The notes under the pieces were generated by a model that ran no database searches, was not told the origin of the DNA, and saw only the letters and a program-made list of their open reading frames with translations. Positions 1 through 5,694 of a stretch of DNA of 6,712 nt are shown here, piece after piece. The DNA comes from Rubrobacter sp. Its GTDB lineage: Bacteria; Actinomycetota; Rubrobacteria; Rubrobacterales; Rubrobacteraceae. The stretch spans positions 1 to 6,712 of the forward strand of contig JADDPU010000613.1 of assembly GCA_016781725.1 (NCBI GenBank), read 5' to 3'. Each line of letters opens with the position of its first letter. Within the stretch, counting starts at the first letter, position 1. Both the position numbers and the translations under genes were made by a program.

Positions 1-12
1 GGGAGGGAAGGA

Positions 13-324
13 TTACGCCGGTTGTCGATCCCGTTCGACGAGGAGGCGGCGTAGGATCTTGCCGGTTACGGACTTCGGGATCTGCTCGACGAACTCGACC
101 TTGCGGACCTGCTTGTGTGGCGCGATGCGCTCCGCCACGAAGGCCATGATCTCCTCCGCCGTCGTCTCCTCGCTCACTACCACGAAGGCTTTGGGCACCT
201 CGCCGGCCTCCTCGTCAGGAGCATAGACGGCGAACACAAGACTACGAGGAGCGAACCATCCGTTCGATACTGACTGAGGTCTTGGCTTCACCGTCCCAGT
301 AGCGGCCATTATCCTCGTGGCCAT
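13..324 (-). pseudogene. C-terminal fragment of an AMP-forming acyl-CoA ligase (ANL superfamily)
   Basis: From about residue 30 to the end (roughly 237 down to 13) the translation matches the small C-terminal domain of acyl-CoA synthetases and 4-coumarate-CoA ligases. It shows PDEEAGEVPKAFVV, then AERIAPHKQVRKVEF, then IPKSVTGKILRR, whose lysine (K89) is the residue that catalyses adenylate formation in this family. A full enzyme is about 500-560 residues. Here the large N-terminal domain with its P-loop-like and adenylate-binding motifs is missing, so the fragment cannot activate an acid alone. Residues 1-29 do not resemble the family and look like fused, unrelated sequence. The 103-codon frame is uninterrupted and starts 7 bp after the stop of the upstream NTF2-like gene, with AGGAGAG nearby, so it could still be translated. 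I read it as a decayed remnant. The alternative, a functional stand-alone C-domain, is less likely. Confidence 0.75.
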
Positions 325-331
325 CTTAGGG

Positions 332-769
332 TTAGCTCTCCTGCCCAGGCCCCTCTGCCATGCGCTTCACGGCCTCATCGATACCGGCACCGGTCTCTTC
401 TACCGGCTCCACGTAAAGCCGGCCCCAGATGATTCGGTCGTCACGTGTACCGAAGAGGGTTACCCCCCGCATTTCGAGGCGCGTTCCGTTGGCCCGAGTG
501 CCTTGCCAGCGCCACTCGCCCCACGCGGTATCACCCGCGGTCGCGGAGCTAAGAAGCTCCGCCTGAAAGTCCACTACACCACTGAAGATCGCCGACCAGT
601 TCTGACGAACCTGTTCTCGACCGCCGAAACCCCGATCCGGGTGAGCAGGTTGCTCGCTGCGATAATCGGGATCAAAACAGGCAACGAAGGCCCCCAGGTC
701 GTGCCGGTTCATCGCATGATGCAGCCGCGCAATCACCGCCTGTGGGCCCGCGTGCTCTCGTGCACTCAT
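332..769 (-). CDS. NTF2/SnoaL-like domain protein, function unknown
   Basis: A complete 145-residue protein with the pattern of the NTF2-like (SnoaL-type) fold. An N-terminal helix (VIARLHHAMNRHDLGAFVACF, about 12-32) carries the usual 'n..D..a....f..D' signature. It is followed by FGGREQVRQNW (48-58), then beta strands WGEWRWQGTRANGTRLEMRG (83-102) and VTLFGTRDDRIIWGRLYVEPVE (103-124). Family members include polyketide cyclases, ketosteroid isomerases and many uncharacterised small proteins binding hydrophobic ligands in a conical pocket. No residue set here lets me name a reaction, and there is no signal peptide or membrane segment, so it is probably cytosolic. The start is supported by AAGGAA about 8 nt upstream of ATG on the minus strand. 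It lies just upstream of the acyl-CoA ligase remnant and may be co-transcribed with it. A long plus-strand open frame over the same bases is its shadow. Confidence 0.8.
   Translation of the reverse strand: MSAREHAGPQAVIARLHHAMNRHDLGAFVACFDPDYRSEQPAHPDRGFGGREQVRQNWSAIFSGVVDFQAELLSSATAGDTAWGEWRWQGTRANGTRLEMRGVTLFGTRDDRIIWGRLYVEPVEETGAGIDEAVKRMAEGPGQES
543..562. repeat. Short perfect hairpin inside the NTF2-like gene
   Basis: GCGGAGCT (543-550) and AGCTCCGC (555-562) are perfect reverse complements separated by AAGA. In RNA from either strand this would form an 8-bp, GC-rich stem with a four-base loop. It lies inside codons for the AELLSSATAG part of the protein. There is no T-run after it on either side, so it does not look like an intrinsic terminator. 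It may be coincidental given the base composition. Confidence 0.5.
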
Positions 770-1066
770 GCTATACGTTCCTTTTCCTCGTCTCTTGGGG
801 GCTATCCTCTCTTATTGCGGCATTGTAATAGCATCACCTGCGCCGCGGCGGAATAGCGGTGTGATTTATCTGACCACCAGTGATGTTCCAGGAGGTTCTC
901 ACAGACGCCCTTAGACGTTCGTACCGGGAGCGCCCATCCGGAGGAACAGGCGCCCGGCCAGAAAGCAACACTTTGTAAAAAGTCTGTCCCATCATGTAGC
1001 CATTGACAACGGTAGTGTCTAAAATAGTGAGCAGTTGTCCGCGGTAAGAGAGGAAGCTCCGCACCC
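770..1066. other. Divergent intergenic spacer, AT-richer than its flanks
   Basis: This 297-bp spacer separates the minus-strand NTF2-like gene from the plus-strand aminotransferase operon and should carry promoters for both. It is visibly AT-richer than the genes: 961-1020 has 25 G+C of 60. Two overlapping minus-strand open frames (802-1239 and 834-1064) show no recognisable motifs and no codon bias typical of this genome, so I do not call them genes. I found no T-box motif, riboswitch core or tRNA. ATTGTA at 822-827 (TACAAT on the minus strand) could be a -10 for the NTF2-like gene, but no good -35 accompanies it. The sequence 1003-1040 contains GACAAC and GTTGTC as a spaced inverted pair, which could be a regulator site or the worn end of a mobile element. 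Confidence 0.6.
997..1025 (+). promoter_or_regulatory. Candidate sigma70-type promoter for the aminotransferase-serA operon
   Basis: TAAAAT at 1020-1025 matches the -10 consensus at five of six positions. TAGCCA at 997-1002 lies 17 bp upstream and matches the -35 consensus at four of six. A perfect TTGACA at 1003-1008 is more eye-catching, but its spacing to TAAAAT is only 11 bp. With the standard 16-17 bp it would need the poor -10 TAGTGA. Transcription would start near 1032 and give a leader of about 35 nt before the ATG. This is a reading by eye in the most AT-rich part of the spacer and is only suggestive. Confidence 0.3.
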
Positions 1067-2224
1067 ATGATGCACAAGTACCGCCTTATGTCGCCCGGCC
1101 CGACTCCGATACCGCCGGAAGTCTCCGCGGCCGGGGCGCTCCCGATCATCCACCACCGCACGCCGGAGTTCGGCGAGGTCTTTACCCGCGTGAACGAGAA
1201 CCTCAAGCGGGTCTTCCTGACCGAGAACGATATCTTCACCTATGCGGCGAGCGGGACGGGGGCCTTCGAGGGCGCCGTCCAGAACCTCTTTTCGCCAGGC
1301 GACAAGGTGCTCGTCGTGAACAACGGCAACTTCGGGGGCCGGTGGGTCAAGATGGGCCGGGCCTTCGGGCTCGAGGTCACAGAGCTCGCCTACGAGTGGG
1401 GCCGGAAGGCCGACAACGAGGAGGTAGCCGAGGCCCTCGCGAACGACCCTGAGATAAAGGCGGCCGTCTGCGTGCTCTCGGAGACCTCGACCGGGACCGT
1501 CAACGACATCGAGGGCTTCGCCCGGGCGACGGAGAACGTGGTCTCGATCGTGGACGCTGTCTCGGGCCTCGGGGCCTGCACCCTACGAACCGACGAGTGG
1601 GGTGTCGACGTGGTCGTGGCGGGCTCGCAGAAGGCGCTCATGACGCCTCCCGGGCTCGGGTTCGTGAGCGTTAGTGAGAGGGCGATGCGGATGCACGCCG
1701 AGTCCAGGATGCCGCGCTACTACTTCGACTGGACGGCGGCGAAGAAGGCCTACGAGAAGGACCCGCCGCAGACGGCGTGGACCCCGGCTGTGAGCGTCAT
1801 CATCCAGCTCGACGTCGCCTTGCAGCAGCTCATCGAGGAGGGTGTCGAGAACGTTTTCGAGCGGCACGTGATGCTGGGCCGGGCTGCCAGGGAGGGCGTC
1901 AAGGGCATGGGGCTCAAGCTCTTCGGGCCTGACGAGGACCTCAACTCGGCGGTCACGGCGGCGTGGGTGCCCGAAGGGATAGACGGCAAGCAGCTGGTGC
2001 GCATGATCTTCCGCGAGCACGGCATCCAGGTCGCCGGCGGGCAGGGTGAGATGGCGGGTAGGATCTTCCGCATCGGGCACTGCGGATATTTCGACGCCTT
2101 CGACATCATCGCCACCATAGCCGCCACGGAGCTCGCGCTCGAGGCCCTCGACTACCCGGTCGAGCTCGGCAGGGGCGTCGGGGCGGCCCAGAGGGTCTTC
2201 TCCAGGAGCGGGGTGACCGCTTGA
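1067..2224 (+). CDS. Class V PLP aminotransferase (alanine/serine-glyoxylate or phosphoserine type)
   Basis: A full-length 385-residue fold-type I class V aminotransferase, close to the usual 380-390 for the alanine-glyoxylate/serine-pyruvate group. Family landmarks appear in order: MSPGPTPIPPEV (8-19), HHRTPEF (29-35), the cofactor-phosphate loop ASGTGAFEGAV (61-71), D163 in SIVDAVSGLGA that should pair with the pyridine nitrogen, GSQKALMTPPG with K189 as Schiff-base lysine, and R335 in FRIGHCGYFD, expected to bind the substrate carboxylate. It would move an amino group between alanine, serine or glyoxylate and a keto acid in the cytosol. Its 4-nt overlap with serA suggests a role in serine synthesis, perhaps as the phosphoserine aminotransferase, but the sequence does not fix the substrate. 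Start: ATGATG gives two choices; the first fits the upstream AGAGGAAG better, though the spacing is long. Other names used for close relatives include 'soluble hydrogenase 42 kDa subunit', a historical misnomer. Confidence 0.93.
   Translation: MMHKYRLMSPGPTPIPPEVSAAGALPIIHHRTPEFGEVFTRVNENLKRVFLTENDIFTYAASGTGAFEGAVQNLFSPGDKVLVVNNGNFGGRWVKMGRAFGLEVTELAYEWGRKADNEEVAEALANDPEIKAAVCVLSETSTGTVNDIEGFARATENVVSIVDAVSGLGACTLRTDEWGVDVVVAGSQKALMTPPGLGFVSVSERAMRMHAESRMPRYYFDWTAAKKAYEKDPPQTAWTPAVSVIIQLDVALQQLIEEGVENVFERHVMLGRAAREGVKGMGLKLFGPDEDLNSAVTAAWVPEGIDGKQLVRMIFREHGIQVAGGQGEMAGRIFRIGHCGYFDAFDIIATIAATELALEALDYPVELGRGVGAAQRVFSRSGVTA
2204..2224 (+). promoter_or_regulatory. Ribosome site and TTGA overlap setting the serA start
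   Basis: AGGAG at 2204-2208 lies inside the end of the aminotransferase gene, 12 nt before a TTG start at 2221. The stop codon TGA at 2222-2224 shares bases with that TTG. The first residues after TTG (KVLVPEKLADPGIELL) match the normal N-terminus of SerA, so no upstream or downstream start is needed. The arrangement implies translational coupling. Confidence 0.7.
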
Positions 2225-3807
2225 AGGTACTCGTACCCGAGAAGCTCGCCGACCCCGGCATCGAGCTTCTAAAGAAGGACTTCGAGGTAGACGTCATCCT
2301 CGACCTCGGCCCCGAGGGGCTGCTGGAGAGGATAGGCGAGTACGACGGCCTGATCATCCGCAGCGCCACAAAGGTGACGTCGGAAGTATTGGAGCGGGCC
2401 GAGAACCTGAAGGCCATAGGCCGCGCCGGCATCGGGGTTGACAACATAGACATCGAGGCCGCGACCAAGCGCGGCGTCATCGTCGCCAACGCCCCGGAGA
2501 GCAACACCGTCGCGGCCGCCGAGCACACCCTGGGGTTGATGCTCGCCGCCGCGCGGCGCATACCGGCGGCGGACTCCTCCCTGCGGGGCGGAGAGTGGAA
2601 GCGGAGCGCGTTCAAGGGGGTCGAGGTCGCCGAGAAGACGCTGGGTCTCGTGGGCCTGGGGCACGTCGGGACCATCGTGGCGCGCGGGGCTCTAGGGATG
2701 GGGATGCGGGTTCTGGCCTACGACCCTTACGTCTCCGAGGACCGGATGCGCTCGATGAACGTCGAGCGGGCCGAGAGTACGGACGAGGTCTTCGAGCAAT
2801 CGGACTTCGTCTCCTTGCACGTCCCGCGCACGCCGCAGACGATAGGGCTCGTCAACGAGGACACTCTGGGCAAGATGAAGCCAACGGCCTTCCTCATAAA
2901 CGCGGCGCGCGGCGGCATCGTGGACGAGGTCGCGCTCTACAACGCCCTCAAAACGAACGTCATCGCGGGGGCAGCCCTCGACGTCTTCGCCGAGGAGCCT
3001 ACGACGGACTCCCCGATCTTCGCGCTCCCCAACGTAGTGGTCACCCCGCACCTCGGGGCGAGCACGGCCGAGGCCCAGGATAGGGCCGGTATCACGGCGG
3101 CCGAGCAGGTGGCCACCGCGCTCAGGGGCGCGGTCCCGATGCACGCCATCAACGCCCCGGTGCCGGTGGGGGAGGGGGCCGAGTTCGTGGCCCAGTTCTC
3201 GGGGCTGTGCGAGTCTTTGGGTAGCCTGCTCTACCAGCTGACGGACCGCCCTGGGGACACTTTGAGGATCGAATACAAGGGCGAGGTCGCCAACTACGAC
3301 ACGCGCCTCCTCGACGTCTCCGCCCAGAAGGGTCTTCTGGCGCCGATGGTCTTCGAGCCCTTGAACTTCGTGAACACCCCCATCCTGGCGAGGGAGCGGG
3401 GGCTCAAGGTCGAGACCTCGCACTCCTCGGAGAGCGCCGACTACACGAGCCTCGTCGTGCTGCGGCTCGCGGACGGGGCCGGCGGTGGCGAGAACGTAGT
3501 CAGCGGGACCCTGTTCGGGCCAAGGATGCAGCCGCGGCTGGTCGAGGCGATGGGCTTCGACTTCGACGTGGTGCCCGAGCGGTACATGCTCTTTATCCGA
3601 AACGAGGATCGGCCCGGCATGATCGGCAAGCTCGGGAGCGTCCTGGGCGAGCACAACATCAATATCGGCAACATGGCAGTGGGACGCGGCGAGCCCGGCT
3701 CCCGCGCGGCGATGGCCGTCACCGTCGACGAACCCGTCCCCGAAGAGGTCCTGGAGATCCTCGTGCAAACACCAGGGTTCACCGATGCCCGCTCCGTAAG
3801 GCTATGA
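2221..3807 (+). CDS. serA: D-3-phosphoglycerate dehydrogenase, long ACT-domain form
   Basis: Oxidises 3-phosphoglycerate to 3-phosphohydroxypyruvate with NAD+, the first committed step of serine synthesis, in the cytosol. At 528 residues it has the length of the type I enzyme of Mycobacterium and Bacillus, not the roughly 410 of E. coli. Domains: split substrate-binding domain (about 1-97 and 285-315); NAD-binding Rossmann domain (98-284) with GLGHVG (145-150) and D168 in AYDPY to hold the adenosine ribose; an intervening ASB domain (about 318-452); and a C-terminal ACT domain (456-528, FIRNEDRPGMIGKLGSVLGE). Catalytic residues are R230 (NAARGGIVDE), E259 (FAEEP) and H277 (PHLGAST). In the family the ACT and ASB domains mediate serine feedback inhibition and assembly. 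The TTG start overlaps the aminotransferase stop, and its TGA overlaps the next gene. No frameshift or missing residue is seen. Confidence 0.97.
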   Translation: MKVLVPEKLADPGIELLKKDFEVDVILDLGPEGLLERIGEYDGLIIRSATKVTSEVLERAENLKAIGRAGIGVDNIDIEAATKRGVIVANAPESNTVAAAEHTLGLMLAAARRIPAADSSLRGGEWKRSAFKGVEVAEKTLGLVGLGHVGTIVARGALGMGMRVLAYDPYVSEDRMRSMNVERAESTDEVFEQSDFVSLHVPRTPQTIGLVNEDTLGKMKPTAFLINAARGGIVDEVALYNALKTNVIAGAALDVFAEEPTTDSPIFALPNVVVTPHLGASTAEAQDRAGITAAEQVATALRGAVPMHAINAPVPVGEGAEFVAQFSGLCESLGSLLYQLTDRPGDTLRIEYKGEVANYDTRLLDVSAQKGLLAPMVFEPLNFVNTPILARERGLKVETSHSSESADYTSLVVLRLADGAGGGENVVSGTLFGPRMQPRLVEAMGFDFDVVPERYMLFIRNEDRPGMIGKLGSVLGEHNINIGNMAVGRGEPGSRAAMAVTVDEPVPEEVLEILVQTPGFTDARSVRL

Positions 3808-4019
3808 TGGCCGGCCTAGAAGACATCCTCGCCCGCTACCAACCCTACGGACCCACCTTCAGGCCAGGCGACAAGGCCCCGTTCTCCGGTACCTTCGTCT
3901 GCGACCGGGGGACGATGCTGCCCCCTGTACGGGTCCAGCTCTCCAAGGGCGAGGAGTTCCCCGAGGCCGAGGGCCTCGGCGAGCACACCCGCTGGCGCCA
4001 GACCAACATCCAAGGGTAA
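3804..4019 (+). CDS. Small conserved-looking protein, YjzC-like pattern
   Basis: A 71-residue (or 70-residue) soluble protein with no signal peptide or membrane segment. After a short helix (LEDILARYQPYG) comes FRPGDKAPFSGTFVCDRG (19-36), then VRVQLSKGEEFPEAEG and TRWRQTN. This 'PG-KAP-SG-y-...-l-kG-eFP-...-RW' pattern resembles YjzC-type proteins and small one- or two-strand rubredoxin-like proteins of similar size, seen from memory rather than by search. It has a single cysteine (C33), so it cannot form a classical zinc ribbon alone. ATGATG offers two starts: the first overlaps the serA stop by 4 nt, while the second (3807) is better spaced from TAAGG at 3797-3801. It is surely co-translated with serA. 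Composition and codon use match its neighbours, which supports it being real. No function can be stated. Confidence 0.7.
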   Translation: MMAGLEDILARYQPYGPTFRPGDKAPFSGTFVCDRGTMLPPVRVQLSKGEEFPEAEGLGEHTRWRQTNIQG

Positions 4020-4027
4020 GACTCTGG

Positions 4028-4033
4028 GGAGGA
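4028..4033 (+). promoter_or_regulatory. Strong ribosome-binding site of the sortase gene
   Basis: GGAGGA lies 6 nt before the ATG at 4040, inside the purine run GGGGAGGAGGGG. It is the best Shine-Dalgarno site in the window and fixes the sortase start. The gap of 20 nt from the preceding stop allows read-through transcription from the serA operon. Confidence 0.75.
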
Positions 4034-4039
4034 GGGGCG

Positions 4040-4615
4040 ATGCAGAGGTATCGGACGAGACGAAGTACGGTCAGTCGGGTGCTCCTCCTGGTGGTTGGCG
4101 TCCTCGTGCTCGCCGTCGGGCTCGGCCTGCTCCTGTACGCTTTACTCGGAGGAGGTTCCGCCCCGGCCCCGCAGAGCAAGGCGCTCAGGCTCACGGTCCC
4201 CGACATGAGGCGGGTCGAGAACCTGCCAGTCTACGACGCGGCGCCGCGCGGTTACGAGGTCGCCCTCAGGTGGAGCAGCGTCCACGTCAGGGGCACGGGC
4301 TGGCCGTGGCAGGAGGGGGCCAACGTCTACATCGCCGGCCACCGGCTCGGCTACCCCGGAACGAGGAGCTGGCTAGTCTTCCGGGACCTCGACAAGCTAA
4401 AGAGCGGCGACGAGGTGATCCTGACCGACGCCAACGGCACCCGCTACACCTACGAGGTCTTCAAGGAGTTCACCTTCGGCCCCTACGACGAGCGGGTCCT
4501 CGAGCCCGTGGAAGGCAGGAGCGTGGTGACCTTGCAGAGCTGCACCTTGCCCAACTACGCCCGCCGGATCGCCGTCCAGGCCGAGCTTGTGGACGTGACC
4601 GAAGGGGCCGGCTGA
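4040..4615 (+). CDS. Membrane-anchored sortase, class E-like
   Basis: A 191-residue cysteine transpeptidase expected to act outside the membrane, cutting a sorting signal on secreted proteins and joining them to the cell wall or to each other. A basic N-terminus (MQRYRTRRSTVSR) precedes one hydrophobic helix (about 13-36), so the catalytic domain should face outward. The catalytic triad is visible: H101 in YIAGHRLGYPGT, C168 in VVTLQSCTLPNY, and an arginine at 175 or 176 in ARRIAVQAEL. The short length, the single N-terminal anchor and the actinobacterial setting fit class E or a related housekeeping-type sortase. Class E enzymes in other actinobacteria prefer LAXTG-type signals; that preference is not shown here. 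No protein with a sorting motif, hydrophobic tail and basic end is encoded nearby, so the substrates lie elsewhere. It follows the serA-linked small gene by 20 nt but has no obvious link to serine metabolism. Confidence 0.9.
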   Translation: MQRYRTRRSTVSRVLLLVVGVLVLAVGLGLLLYALLGGGSAPAPQSKALRLTVPDMRRVENLPVYDAAPRGYEVALRWSSVHVRGTGWPWQEGANVYIAGHRLGYPGTRSWLVFRDLDKLKSGDEVILTDANGTRYTYEVFKEFTFGPYDERVLEPVEGRSVVTLQSCTLPNYARRIAVQAELVDVTEGAG

Positions 4616-4621
4616 CGGGAC

Positions 4622-4657
4622 CTTACCCGGGTTAGCGCCGAGATAAGGCCGGGTAAG
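4622..4657 (+). terminator. 9-bp inverted repeat after the sortase gene, possible terminator
   Basis: CTTACCCGG (4622-4630) and CCGGGTAAG (4649-4657) are perfect reverse complements around an 18-nt loop. It begins 6 nt after the sortase stop, where a terminator would be expected, but there is no T-run after the right arm. It is therefore not a standard intrinsic terminator. CCTTA (4621-4625) can also pair with TAAGG (4644-4648), an alternative fold using part of the same left arm. It could instead be an operator for the oxidoreductase gene or an RNA-stabilising hairpin. Confidence 0.4.
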
Positions 4658-4687
4658 AGATGGGTGACGTCTAGTGGAGGGGTTCGC

Positions 4688-5641
4688 ATGAAGATCGGGT
4701 ACTTTTTGTCGTGCGAGGAGTTCGGGCCTCTGGAGCTTCTGGACCAGGCGCGGATGGCCGAGGAGGCCGGGTTCGAGTCGCTCTGGATCTCGGACCATTA
4801 CCACCCCTGGGTCGAGGAGCAGGGCCACAGCCCGTTCGTGTGGTCAGTGATCGGGGGCCTCTCCCAGGCGACGTCGCGTCTGCCGGTCTACACCGCCGTC
4901 ACCTGCCCTACGATCCGCATCCACCCGGCCATCATCGCCCAGGCCGCCGCCACCTCGGCGGTGATGCTGGAAGGGCGCTTCGGCCTCGGGGTGGGCTCCG
5001 GCGAGGCGCTAAACGAGCACATCCTCGGCGACGCGTGGCCCTCGGCCGACGTGCGCCTGGAGATGCTCGAGGAGGCAGTCGAGGTGATCCGCCTCCTCTG
5101 GGAGGGCGGCACCAAGGATTTCGACGGCCGCCACTACGCCGTGGAGAACGCCAGGATCTACACCCTCCCAGACGAGCCGCCCCCGATCCTGGTCTCCGGC
5201 TTCGGGCCTAAGGCGACGCGCCTCGCCGCAGAGATAGGGGACGGCTACATGAACGTAGCCCCCAGCGCCGAGCTGCTCGACCTCTTCCGCTCCTCGGGCG
5301 GCGGGGACAAGCCGGCCCACGGCGCCTTCAAGGTCTGCTACGGCGAAGACGAGGCCGAGTGCGCGAGGACGGCCTACCGTACCTGGCCCAACGAGGCCCT
5401 GCCTGGCGAGCTCGCCCAGGTTTTGCCGACCCCCACCCACTTCGAGCAGGCCACGCAGCTGGTCACAGAGCAGATGATCTCCGAGTCCATGCCGTGCGGC
5501 CCCGACCCCGAGCCGCACCGCGAGATGATCCGGAGCTTCTCAGAAGCCGGCTACGACGAGGTCTACGTCCAGCAGATCGGCCCGAACCAGAGGGCGTTCT
5601 TCGACTTTTACAAGAGGGAGATCCTGCCAGAGTTCGGCTAG
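4688..5641 (+). CDS. F420-dependent LLM-class oxidoreductase, FGD-related
   Basis: A 317-residue TIM-barrel flavin/F420 enzyme of the bacterial luciferase-like superfamily. It closely follows the G6P-dehydrogenase-related F420 group: MKIGYFLSCEEFGPLELL at the N-terminus, WISDHYHPW (33-41), HSPFVWSVIGGLSQAT, TCPTIRIHPAIIAQAAAT, GVGSGEALNEHILG (101-114), DVRLEMLEEAVEVIRLLW, and a C-terminal CGPDPEPH segment. By comparison with M. tuberculosis FGD1, H37, W41 and E106 match active-site H40, W44 and E109. It would transfer hydride between deazaflavin F420 and an unknown organic substrate in the cytosol. The segment around 190-195 (NVAPSAEL) lacks the lysine that FGD1 uses to hold the sugar phosphate, so glucose-6-phosphate is not assured. 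Start: a GTG at 4664 is in frame, but ATG 4688 is preceded 7 nt upstream by GGAGG (4676-4680) and gives the family N-terminus. Confidence 0.92.
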   Translation: MKIGYFLSCEEFGPLELLDQARMAEEAGFESLWISDHYHPWVEEQGHSPFVWSVIGGLSQATSRLPVYTAVTCPTIRIHPAIIAQAAATSAVMLEGRFGLGVGSGEALNEHILGDAWPSADVRLEMLEEAVEVIRLLWEGGTKDFDGRHYAVENARIYTLPDEPPPILVSGFGPKATRLAAEIGDGYMNVAPSAELLDLFRSSGGGDKPAHGAFKVCYGEDEAECARTAYRTWPNEALPGELAQVLPTPTHFEQATQLVTEQMISESMPCGPDPEPHREMIRSFSEAGYDEVYVQQIGPNQRAFFDFYKREILPEFG

Positions 5642-5657
5642 CGGTCCCTCTCCCGTG

Positions 5658-5663
5658 TAGAAT
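5658..5663 (+). promoter_or_regulatory. Candidate -10 element upstream of the DUF4230 gene
   Basis: TAGAAT at 5658-5663 matches the -10 consensus at five of six positions and lies in the 53-bp gap after the oxidoreductase. A start near 5670 would leave a leader of about 25 nt before the GTG at 5695. No good -35 is present (TTCGGC at 5633-5638 is weak), so this is tentative. Confidence 0.3.
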
Positions 5664-5694
5664 CAAGGCCTCTGCACGCTCGGAAAGGGAGGAC

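Noticed and set aside
317..856. 179-codon plus-strand open frame opposite the NTF2-like gene
   Set aside because: It lies antisense to a recognisable protein domain, shows no family motifs, and its composition is explained as a mirror of the minus-strand gene.
880..960. Possible T-box or riboswitch leader for the serA operon
   Set aside because: No T-box core, specifier stem or antiterminator pattern could be found in the spacer.
1003..1025. TTGACA (1003-1008) paired with TAAAAT (1020-1025) as a promoter
   Set aside because: Spacing of 11 bp is too short for sigma70-type recognition; an alternative -35 at 997 is listed instead.
553..1062. Direct repeat GAAGCTCCGC at 553-562 and 1053-1062
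   Set aside because: A 10-mer match in GC-rich DNA with no extension on either side is not persuasive as a repeat or attachment site.
802..1239. Two overlapping minus-strand open frames across the spacer and aminotransferase start
   Set aside because: No motifs, codon use unlike the genome, no convincing ribosome site, and the longer one runs into the well-supported aminotransferase gene.
2692..3768. 358-codon minus-strand open frame within serA
   Set aside because: Long antisense frames are common in high-GC genes. SerA is complete with all catalytic residues, and the antisense product has a repetitive Arg/His/Asp-rich composition typical of a shadow.
4664..4687. GTG at 4664 as start of the F420 oxidoreductase
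   Set aside because: ATG 4688 has a well-spaced GGAGG and gives the family N-terminus MKIGYF; the extra eight residues are not family-like.
5359..5694. Upstream extension of the DUF4230 frame through the oxidoreductase gene
   Set aside because: The extension overlaps a confident gene in another frame and reads as Arg/Pro-rich shadow sequence.
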